Notes under the pieces: generated by a model
Database searches by the model: none
What the model was told of the DNA's origin: nothing
What the model saw: only the letters and a program-made list of their open reading frames with translations
NCBI GenBank assembly: GCA_945836785.1
Contig: CAMAMD010000069.1
Location: 1-7,402 of the forward strand
Length of the DNA stretch: 7,402 nucleotides
Direction: 5' to 3'
DNA from: an uncultured Clostridium sp.
GTDB lineage: Bacteria > Bacillota_A > Clostridia > Lachnospirales > Lachnospiraceae
Position numbers and translations under genes: made by a program
In this document: piece by piece, positions 1-4,996 of the stretch
Layout of the letters: every line of letters starts with the position of its first letter
How positions within the stretch are numbered: position 1 is the stretch's first letter

Positions 1-30
1 TTGTATACTTTTTAATTCTTCTTATTGTTC

Positions 31-59
31 AATATACAACAGACACATAGGCATGTCAA
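31..59 (-). promoter_or_regulatory. Sigma-A-like promoter reading out of the left edge
   Basis: On the minus strand TTGACA (positions 59 to 54) is followed after 17 bases by TATATT (36 to 31). Both hexamers are close to sigma-A consensus and the spacing is ideal. It begins 19 bases after the stop codon of the GGDEF/EAL gene and would start transcription near position 24, so it probably serves a gene beyond the left end of the window. The area is AT-rich, so a chance match is possible, and no transcript evidence is available. Confidence 0.5.
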
Positions 60-77
60 GAATTGCTGTATATTTTT

Positions 78-1760
78 TTAAAAACTTAATTGATTGAACT
101 GCTCCAGCGGCATAGGCTTTGCAAAATAGAATCCCTGTGCAATATCGCAACGGGAATTTTTCAGGAAATCCACATGTTCCTTTGTCTCCACACCCTCTGC
201 AATAACCTGCAGATGCAAATCCTTTGCCATACTGATTGTATGATTCACAACTATCTTTCCTTTATCCGAGGCAATCTCGTTGTCCAGGAAATCCTTATCA
301 ATCTTTATCGTATCAACTGTAATATTACGAATCAAATTTAATGATGAAAATCCTGAACCAAAGTCATCTACTTCCAACTTGAATCCCATAGCCTGCAAAC
401 GCTCAAGAACCTCATTTAACTGTTCCGGCTTGTCCAAAAACAGAGATTCCGTAATTTCCAAAGTCAGCAAATCACTGGTAAGCTTATATTTATTTAATAA
501 TTTGGTAAATACCGCTTCCAGATCATTATGCTGAATATGGTATCTGGAGATATTCACCGAAAGTGGCATTGGATTTCGCCCCGCATCCAGCCATACCCGC
601 AATGTCTTACAAGCCTGTTCCCACATATATTCATCCAATTTCAGGATAAAGCCATTCTTTTCAAACAAAGGAATAAAATCATTTGGTGGAATCAAGCCCT
701 TTTCCGGATGAAGCCACCTGCATAACACCTCAGCACCACATAACACGCCATCATCTAACCTGTACTTTGGCTGTAAGTACATTTTAAACTGTTCTTCTGC
801 AAGCGCCTTGTTCATTTCCCGCTCAATTTCATTCGTACGCAGCATCTCTGCACGGTACTGCTCATCATAAAATGCACAAAACTTCAGAATATTATCTTTA
901 ATCGTCTTACCTGCCATACGTGCCCTGTCGCACATCAGATTGACAGGAACATTTCTGTCCTCAACCAGATATACACCAAAACTTGTATTTATATCAAATT
1001 CAAAGTCATTGCCGGCGATAAGCTTTCTGAGCTTTTCTATCACCTTGATGATATCGCCTTTCTTTTCATAAGCATAGTAAAATGCAAATACATCAGAATG
1101 CAACCTTGCATAATTTTCTTTCAATGCAAAAAGCTCCCTCATCGCATTCGCAATCAGTTTGAGGGCATTATCTCCCTGCTGCATACCATATAAATCATTG
1201 ATACTCTTAAATCTGTCTATATCAAAAACTACAATCGCATAATTTTTATCCGGATTATACTTAAAAGCATTTTCTGCACTGGCATAGAATTTCGAGTAGT
1301 TCGGTATATGTGTCAGACTGTCGGTGTGACGTTTCTCCTCCTCCAGCCCCTGCTCCATCTTGTGAGCATAGCTCTTGGAATAATCATGTCCGTCTTGTCC
1401 CATATCCAAAAGTGTCATCAAAACGGCATCCTTGTCATCAAACCATTTCATGGTGGTAAGCTGCCATTTCACAGTGGATTCAAACAATTCACTATAACGA
1501 TCTACAATAATCGGTTCCCCTGTCAACATCATAGCAGGGCAATCTATACATGGCATCTCTCTGGTGCAAAACATCTCATAGCACAGGGAACCCACTTTAT
1601 CACCGAAAATCTCACCTGCACGTTCATTCTCGTAAATTATCTCAAAAGATGTCCGATCCACAACCAAAGAGGCACACCCGCCAACATTTAAAATAGAATC
1701 TATCATACGTTTGGCATTATCAATATTCATTTCATTACTTGCAATAAGTCCAAATCCCAC
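78..1760 (-). CDS. PAS-like/GGDEF/EAL protein, probable c-di-GMP phosphodiesterase with degenerate GGDEF
   Basis: This 560-residue protein probably hydrolyses the second messenger c-di-GMP. Residues about 20-120 look like a PAS-type sensor with a Cys cluster (C60, C65, C71, C74). Residues about 140-295 form a GGDEF domain in which the signature is HSDVF (221-225) instead of GGDEF, and no RxxD inhibitory site precedes it. Cyclase activity is therefore unlikely, although GTP binding could remain. Residues about 310-555 form an EAL domain with the expected catalytic positions: E344 (as EVL), N403, E435, D465-D466 in DDFGSG, K486, E522 and Q542. No transmembrane segment is visible, so it should be cytosolic. 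The start is a GTG at 1758-1760 with AGAGGCGGAAG a suitable distance upstream; an ATG 10 codons inside has a poorer ribosome site. It is monocistronic and divergent from perR. The domain assignment is firm; the net activity is inferred. Confidence 0.93.
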   Translation of the reverse strand: MGFGLIASNEMNIDNAKRMIDSILNVGGCASLVVDRTSFEIIYENERAGEIFGDKVGSLCYEMFCTREMPCIDCPAMMLTGEPIIVDRYSELFESTVKWQLTTMKWFDDKDAVLMTLLDMGQDGHDYSKSYAHKMEQGLEEEKRHTDSLTHIPNYSKFYASAENAFKYNPDKNYAIVVFDIDRFKSINDLYGMQQGDNALKLIANAMRELFALKENYARLHSDVFAFYYAYEKKGDIIKVIEKLRKLIAGNDFEFDINTSFGVYLVEDRNVPVNLMCDRARMAGKTIKDNILKFCAFYDEQYRAEMLRTNEIEREMNKALAEEQFKMYLQPKYRLDDGVLCGAEVLCRWLHPEKGLIPPNDFIPLFEKNGFILKLDEYMWEQACKTLRVWLDAGRNPMPLSVNISRYHIQHNDLEAVFTKLLNKYKLTSDLLTLEITESLFLDKPEQLNEVLERLQAMGFKLEVDDFGSGFSSLNLIRNITVDTIKIDKDFLDNEIASDKGKIVVNHTISMAKDLHLQVIAEGVETKEHVDFLKNSRCDIAQGFYFAKPMPLEQFNQLSF

Positions 1761-1812
1761 TCTCTTACACTTCCGCCTCTAATAATAAAACACAAATATG
1801 CACACTATCTAA

Positions 1813-1841
1813 ATAATACCAATACTGGATAATTATGTCAA
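1813..1841 (-). promoter_or_regulatory. Sigma-A promoter of the GGDEF/EAL gene
   Basis: On the minus strand TTGACA (1841 to 1836) and TATTAT (1818 to 1813) are separated by 17 bases. The predicted start near 1806 leaves a leader of about 45 bases before the GTG start codon. It lies back to back with the perR promoter, whose -35 begins at 1887, leaving about 45 bp between the two for any shared regulator. Confidence 0.7.
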
Positions 1842-1886
1842 TTGAATAAAAGCTTTTTTATGAGAAATCTTGCGAAAGATAAGCAG

Positions 1887-1915
1887 TTGACACTCTAATA
1901 TTTTTCAGATATACT
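1887..1915 (+). promoter_or_regulatory. Sigma-A promoter of perR
   Basis: TTGACA (1887-1892) and TATACT (1910-1915) are separated by 17 bases, close to a perfect sigma-A promoter. Transcription should start near 1921-1923. That is only about five bases before the first in-frame ATG (1927), which supports the downstream TTG as the real start. PerR proteins often repress their own gene, but I could not find a convincing Per box (TTATAAT-N-ATTATAA) here. A small inverted repeat, ATCTT-GCGA-AAGAT (1867-1880), sits just upstream of the -35; its role is unknown. Confidence 0.75.
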
Positions 1916-1940
1916 TACAATTAGGAATGATTACTATTTT

Positions 1941-1945
1941 AGGAG
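1941..1945 (+). promoter_or_regulatory. Ribosome binding site that sets the perR start
   Basis: AGGAG lies 8 bases before the in-frame TTG at 1954. The longer alternative, ATG at 1927, has no ribosome site within its roughly five-base leader. The site would lie inside the coding region if 1927 were used, so TTG is the better start. Confidence 0.75.
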
Positions 1946-1953
1946 ATGTACGA

Positions 1954-2349
1954 TTGAGCCAACCTATCAAATATAGCCATCAGCGGGAAGCTATCCTGCA
2001 ATTTCTGAAAACAAGAACCGATCACCCAACCGCTGATATGGTGTATCACAATATCAAACAATCTATTCCCAGCATCAGCTTAGGAACCGTCTATCGAAAT
2101 CTGAATCAGCTTGCAGATTCAGGTATTATTCTTCGTCTGCCTTGTGACGGCAAAACAGACCATTTTGATGCATTTACCCATCCGCATTGTCATCTCATGT
2201 GCAGAATTTGTGGTGCAGTGAAGGATATTCCGTTTAACCCGACTGATACCCTGATTCAAACTGCGTCTGCTTTATCAGATGACTGTATCGAAACCGCCTC
2301 CGTTTTATTTTACGGCATCTGCGCAACCTGTGAAACCGAAAAAATGTAA
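1954..2349 (+). CDS. perR: PerR-type peroxide-sensing repressor (Fur family)
   Basis: This 131-residue Fur-family repressor (TTG start) most resembles PerR, the metal-dependent sensor that represses peroxide-defence genes until its histidines are oxidised. The N-terminal winged helix includes the family's recognition segment, SLGTVYRNLNQL (about 42-53). The regulatory metal ligands all align by spacing with B. subtilis H37, D85, H91, H93 and D104, as H24, D72, H78, H80 and D91 here. The last is Asp as in PerR, rather than the Glu usual in Fur. The structural zinc site is two CxxC pairs, C83/C86 and C123/C126. A longer start at 1927 is possible but poorly supported. The gene converges on the spoIIQ-like gene, with 46 bases between the two stop codons. 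Family membership is certain; the PerR subtype is strongly supported by residues; targets cannot be seen. Confidence 0.9.
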   Translation: MSQPIKYSHQREAILQFLKTRTDHPTADMVYHNIKQSIPSISLGTVYRNLNQLADSGIILRLPCDGKTDHFDAFTHPHCHLMCRICGAVKDIPFNPTDTLIQTASALSDDCIETASVLFYGICATCETEKM

Positions 2350-2380
2350 CAGGACAGATAAGGATTCCCTACCTGCCCTG
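2339..2380 (-). terminator. Intrinsic terminator of the spoIID-spoIIQ pair
   Basis: In the minus-strand transcript the bases from 2380 down to 2350 fold into a 14-pair stem with a three-base loop, including three G-U pairs. It is followed by TTACATTTTTT, which ends at 2339. It lies 15 bases after the spoIIQ stop codon, and its U tract is encoded within the last codons of perR on the other strand. In the plus-strand transcript the same three positions are A-C mismatches and no U tract follows, so it should work mainly for the minus strand. Confidence 0.8.
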
Positions 2381-2395
2381 TATGCACAATATATT

Positions 2396-3220
2396 TTACT
2401 GTATGAGCGTCAGCGGATTTACCGGCTCTCCATCTTTCATAATTTCAAAATACAAATGATTTCCCTCTTCGGTATAATATGATGATACAGGTCCAACTTC
2501 TGCAATTACCTCTGCCTTTGATACTGTATCGCCTTCCCTGACACATACGTTTTCCAGCTGACCGTATATTGCCTCATATCCATTTCCCATATTGACGGTT
2601 ACCACTGTTCCGTATTCTTTTGTATCTTCTATGGATGTAACAACTCCTTCATATGCTGCGAACACATCTGCTCCTTCATCCCCTGCTATCAACATACCCG
2701 GGTTACACTTATAGGACTTTAATGTCGCATAATATACCGTTGTGTCCATACTGTACGGCAAAATCACATTTCCCACCAACGGCCATGTCAATGTCTGCTC
2801 TCCGTCATACTCAAGACCAGCCTCAATCGTAGGTCCGTTATCCGGCTGGGCTGCATCGCTGATTACTTCCACCTGCTGCTCCTCTGTTGTGGTTTCCTCC
2901 TCTTTTGCATCTGTATCTCCTGCTGTATCTGATTCTGCGATTGCCCCATCCGAATCAACCGGTGTTGTCGCATCCTGATTCTGGGCTGTCTCCGCAGTTT
3001 GTCCCGCATCTGTATTATCATCATTTAATTCCGGTGTAACCGCGTCCGGCACATCATCAAGCTGAGCCGGTTGATTCAGATCTATTGCCGGCTCCTCCAG
3101 CATTTCTTTCTTTGTACTGTCATAATTATACACGGCAAGTAAACCCGCAAACGCAAGCACACCTACACCAAGCGCGATATAAAACCCCTTTGACTTTAAA
3201 AAGTCGGTAAATCGTTTCAT
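2396..3220 (-). CDS. spoIIQ: SpoIIQ-like membrane protein with degenerate LytM/M23 domain
   Basis: This 274-residue bitopic membrane protein resembles SpoIIQ, the forespore half of the channel that spans the two membranes during spore engulfment. Residues 12-32 form one transmembrane segment after a short basic cytoplasmic tail. Residues about 38-130 are a low-complexity acidic linker rich in D, E, T and Q. Residues about 146-270 are a LytM/M23 fold. The zinc-site positions are lost: where the family has HxxxD there is N173 and L177, the YGHL His is Q221, and HLH reads H255-L-Y257. A zinc endopeptidase is therefore improbable, as is known for B. subtilis SpoIIQ. The ATG has a strong AGGAGG site 10 bases upstream (3231-3236). 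It follows the spoIID-like gene with a 64-base gap, the order seen for spoIID and spoIIQ in bacilli. The symbol is inferred from domain layout and neighbour; a generic M23-family protein is the alternative. Confidence 0.85.
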   Translation of the reverse strand: MKRFTDFLKSKGFYIALGVGVLAFAGLLAVYNYDSTKKEMLEEPAIDLNQPAQLDDVPDAVTPELNDDNTDAGQTAETAQNQDATTPVDSDGAIAESDTAGDTDAKEEETTTEEQQVEVISDAAQPDNGPTIEAGLEYDGEQTLTWPLVGNVILPYSMDTTVYYATLKSYKCNPGMLIAGDEGADVFAAYEGVVTSIEDTKEYGTVVTVNMGNGYEAIYGQLENVCVREGDTVSKAEVIAEVGPVSSYYTEEGNHLYFEIMKDGEPVNPLTLIQ

Positions 3221-3260
3221 AAAATATATGCCTCCTGCTTATTTCCTTTTAATATGAAAA

Positions 3261-3290
3261 TAGTATGGACATATATCTAAGCTTTTATTC
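3261..3290 (-). promoter_or_regulatory. Possible forespore-type (sigma-F/G) promoter before spoIIQ
   Basis: On the minus strand GAATA (3290 to 3286) and CATACTA (3267 to 3261) are 18 bases apart, resembling the G-N-ATR / CAT-N-MTA pattern of forespore sigma factors. The -35 overlaps the stop codon of the spoIID-like gene, and the predicted start gives a leader of about 35 bases. In B. subtilis spoIIQ is made in the forespore under sigma-F, which fits, but the match is to a loose consensus in AT-rich DNA. Confidence 0.3.
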
Positions 3291-3722
3291 AATAATTTTC
3301 CCGGTTGTGTTTAAAACAGCCGTGTCATATATTTCTTTTACACGTTTATATTTTGCCTCTCCCCATTTATCAATGTAGTCCTGCTTTGTAAAATATGTAA
3401 ACTCCAAATCTGTTGCCTGAATCACCGTATTATCTCCCATTTCAAAATATATTTTTGTACGCACAGCAACCGCCTGCGCCTCTATGATGCTCTCTTCACT
3501 GTCAGGCGAAACCAAGCCGGGCAAAACACCGGCAATATACTGCTCAACATCCATCAGCATATTCGCGCCATCTATCTGCATCAGCACATCTTTGCCTGTC
3601 GACAAAGCCGACACTTTGGATTCCGTCACACCATACCTGCCGTTCATCATTGTTGTAAGCATATATGGAAATATAATGATAGTTGCCACACATGCAAGCC
3701 ATATCATAACCTTTTCACCCAT
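3285..3722 (-). CDS. spoIID: Truncated SpoIID-like protein
   Basis: This 145-residue protein matches the first part of SpoIID, the lytic transglycosylase that acts with SpoIIP and SpoIIM in engulfment. Residues about 5-27 form a membrane anchor. The family core is visible as the VEQYIAGVLPG motif (59-69) and AQAVAVRT (82-89), followed by a KWG motif (119-121). The protein stops at residue 145, soon after the NTTGKI segment, where full-length members (roughly 250-340 residues) continue into the C-terminal SxGG-type half. The 64 bases before spoIIQ hold no continuation in any frame. The acidic residues usually flanking the core motif also differ: L70 stands where GEMP has Glu, and S78 stands at the Glu of EALKAQA. 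The start codon has AAGGGGG six bases upstream. It is probably catalytically inactive or a degraded copy, with a full spoIID possibly elsewhere. The family call is good; the functional state is inferred. Confidence 0.78.
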   Translation of the reverse strand: MGEKVMIWLACVATIIIFPYMLTTMMNGRYGVTESKVSALSTGKDVLMQIDGANMLMDVEQYIAGVLPGLVSPDSEESIIEAQAVAVRTKIYFEMGDNTVIQATDLEFTYFTKQDYIDKWGEAKYKRVKEIYDTAVLNTTGKIIE

Positions 3723-3755
3723 GCTTATCCCCCTTGCAGTTCTCCCTAATAAAAT

Positions 3756-3783
3756 ATTATACGAAATATCCCTGATTTATACC
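3756..3783 (-). promoter_or_regulatory. Putative promoter of the spoIID-spoIIQ pair
   Basis: On the minus strand CGTATAAT (3763 to 3756) lies ahead of the spoIID-like start by about 34 bases. No good TTGACA is present 16-18 bases upstream. Instead GGTATAAA (3783 to 3776) gives a pattern loosely like the mother-cell sigma-E type (an ATA element about 14 bases from a CATAnnnT-like -10). B. subtilis spoIID is sigma-E dependent, so this reading fits the gene, but a weak sigma-A promoter is equally possible. Confidence 0.4.
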
Positions 3784-3811
3784 TTGACATTCAGGCATTT
3801 TCTCTTATAAT
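3784..3811 (+). promoter_or_regulatory. Consensus sigma-A promoter of the thiS operon
   Basis: TTGACA (3784-3789) and TATAAT (3806-3811) are both perfect consensus hexamers, 16 bases apart. The start should fall near 3817-3819, giving a leader of about 90 bases before thiS. Such a strong promoter followed at once by a terminator points to control after initiation. Its -35 abuts the -35 region of the opposing spoIID promoter. Confidence 0.88.
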
Positions 3812-3832
3812 AAGAACCAGAGTGATGACTTG

Positions 3833-3885
3833 GTCGCACGAAGGGGTACACCACCTTGGGTGTAGTCTTTTGTGCGGCTTTTTTT
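3833..3885 (+). terminator. Strong intrinsic terminator in the thiS leader (attenuator)
   Basis: The arms 3833-3852 and 3859-3878 pair over 20 positions with a single mismatch (G-G) and a few G-U pairs, closing a six-base loop. Seven T residues (3879-3885) follow directly. It lies only about 15 bases after the predicted transcription start and 22 bases before thiS, so it must be overcome for the operon to be expressed. An upstream short hairpin (ACCA 3816-3819 and AGT 3821-3823 with ACT 3828-3830 and TGGT 3831-3834) overlaps its first two bases. I see no TPP riboswitch signature (CTGAGA, or the conserved second-half motif) and no strong antiterminator. I recall an uncharacterised thiS candidate motif from comparative genomics in Firmicutes, but cannot confirm that this is an instance. 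Confidence 0.85.
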
Positions 3886-3907
3886 ATGATACAAAGGAGA
3901 AAAAAAT

Positions 3908-4105
3908 ATGATAATCGTAAATGGCACAGACTGCCCACAGGCTGCAGGCCTGAACGTGACGGAACTGCTTGAACAGGAAGGCTATCCGAGCAAATCCGTC
4001 GCCGTGGAATGCAACGGCAACATTATCCCGAAAAGCGATTATGCGAATCACCGCTTTTCAGATGGTGACGTCGTTGAGGTTGTTCGTTTTGTCGGCGGAG
4101 GCTGA
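3908..4105 (+). CDS. thiS: ThiS, thiazole-synthesis sulfur carrier protein
   Basis: This 65-residue ubiquitin-fold protein carries sulfur as a C-terminal thiocarboxylate to ThiG for thiazole phosphate formation. The size fits the family, and it ends in VGGG, supplying the obligatory Gly-Gly tail. The start MIIVNG, the LLEQEGY segment and the [14 protein letters not shown] end are typical. The ATG has AAAGGAG ending 8 bases upstream. It is the first gene of the operon, 50 bases before thiG. The usual partner ThiF, which adenylates the ThiS tail, is not encoded in this operon, so activation must come from a ThiF/MoeB-type enzyme elsewhere. Confidence 0.95.
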   Translation: MIIVNGTDCPQAAGLNVTELLEQEGYPSKSVAVECNGNIIPKSDYANHRFSDGDVVEVVRFVGGG

Positions 4106-4155
4106 AATTCCTGCAACCCATTTTCAAAAAGCACAAACAGAAAGGCGAAAATATT

Positions 4156-4929
4156 ATGATTGAGAATGATAAACTTGTATTGGGAGGCCACGAATTTAAC
4201 TCCCGCTTTATTCTGGGTTCGGGAAAATATAACCTGAATCTGATTAAATCCGCCGTTGAGGATGCCGGTGCAGAGATTATTACATTGGCTCTCCGCCGCG
4301 CTAACACGAAAAAAGAAGAAAATATTCTGGATTATATTCCGGAACATGTTACATTGCTTCCAAATACCTCCGGTGCACGGACAGCCGAGGAAGCCGTGCG
4401 TATCGCAAGACTTGCCCGTGAGATGGGATGCGGTGATTTTGTAAAAATAGAAATCATGCGGGATTCCAAATATCTGCTCCCGGACAATCAAGAAACCATC
4501 CGCGCAACCGAAATCCTTGCAAAGGAAGGCTTCATTGTCATGCCTTATATGTATCCGGATTTGAATGTTGCCAGAGATCTGGTCAATGCCGGAGCTGCCT
4601 GCGTCATGCCGCTTGCCTCGCCAATCGGCTCCAACAAAGGGCTTGCCACAAAAGAATTTATTCAAATATTAATCGACGAAATAGAGTTACCTATCATTGT
4701 GGATGCAGGTATCGGTCGCCCATCCCAGGCATGCGAAGCCATGGAGATGGGAGCGGCAGCCGTCATGGCAAATACCGCCATCGCAACTGCCGGAGAGATT
4801 CCGGCAATGGCATACGCATTTAAGCTGGCAATCGAAGCAGGACGTAAGGCTTATCTGGCAGGGCTCGGCCGCGTAATAGACCACGGGGCAGCCGCCTCAG
4901 ATCCGCTCACAGGATTTTTACGCAACTGA
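4156..4929 (+). CDS. thiG: ThiG, thiazole synthase
   Basis: ThiG condenses 1-deoxy-D-xylulose 5-phosphate, dehydroglycine and ThiS-bound sulfur into the thiazole phosphate (carboxylate tautomer) of thiamin. The 257 residues match the usual length. The (beta/alpha)8 barrel is recognisable throughout: LGSGKY (20-25), the Schiff-base lysine K97 with E99 in DFVKIEI, the [12 protein letters not shown] phosphate loop (152-163), D183 in VDAGIGRPS, and ANTAIATA (205-212). A ribosome site AAAGG lies about 10 bases before the ATG. It is followed by thiH, the dehydroglycine source, after 67 bases. Nothing is missing or broken. Confidence 0.97.
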   Translation: MIENDKLVLGGHEFNSRFILGSGKYNLNLIKSAVEDAGAEIITLALRRANTKKEENILDYIPEHVTLLPNTSGARTAEEAVRIARLAREMGCGDFVKIEIMRDSKYLLPDNQETIRATEILAKEGFIVMPYMYPDLNVARDLVNAGAACVMPLASPIGSNKGLATKEFIQILIDEIELPIIVDAGIGRPSQACEAMEMGAAAVMANTAIATAGEIPAMAYAFKLAIEAGRKAYLAGLGRVIDHGAAASDPLTGFLRN

Positions 4930-4985
4930 TGGTTGTATATTGATGTGCTGCCAATCATTTATGCAAGGACTTATTTTATTTGAAA

Positions 4986-4990
4986 TGAGG
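4986..4990 (+). promoter_or_regulatory. Ribosome binding site that sets the thiH start
   Basis: TGAGG lies six bases before the ATG at 4997. The same frame is open further upstream to an ATG at 4940, but the 19 extra residues (Cys, Met and Phe rich) do not resemble a ThiH N-terminus, and that ATG, within TTGATGTGC, has no ribosome site. The start at 4997 is therefore preferred. Confidence 0.75.
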
Positions 4991-4996
4991 TTTATT

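Noticed and set aside
1..39. TTGTATA (1-7) with TATACAA (33-39) as a terminator of the GGDEF/EAL gene
   Set aside because: The seven pairs are AT-rich with a 25-base loop and no U tract in the right place; it also overlaps a better promoter match.
1795..1926. Possible Per or Fur box between the divergent promoters
   Set aside because: Only short AT-rich palindromes (for example ATAATTAT near 1829-1836) are present; none approaches the 7-1-7 consensus over both arms.
3825..3974. Open frame from ATG 3825 across the thi leader hairpin into thiS, as a possible leader peptide
   Set aside because: It has no ribosome binding site, starts inside a hairpin loop about seven bases from the transcript start, shows no run of a regulatory amino acid, and continues far into thiS in another frame.
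4048..4665. 205-codon minus-strand frame opposite thiS and thiG
   Set aside because: It is a shadow of thiG: no family resemblance, and the plus-strand protein has intact catalytic residues.
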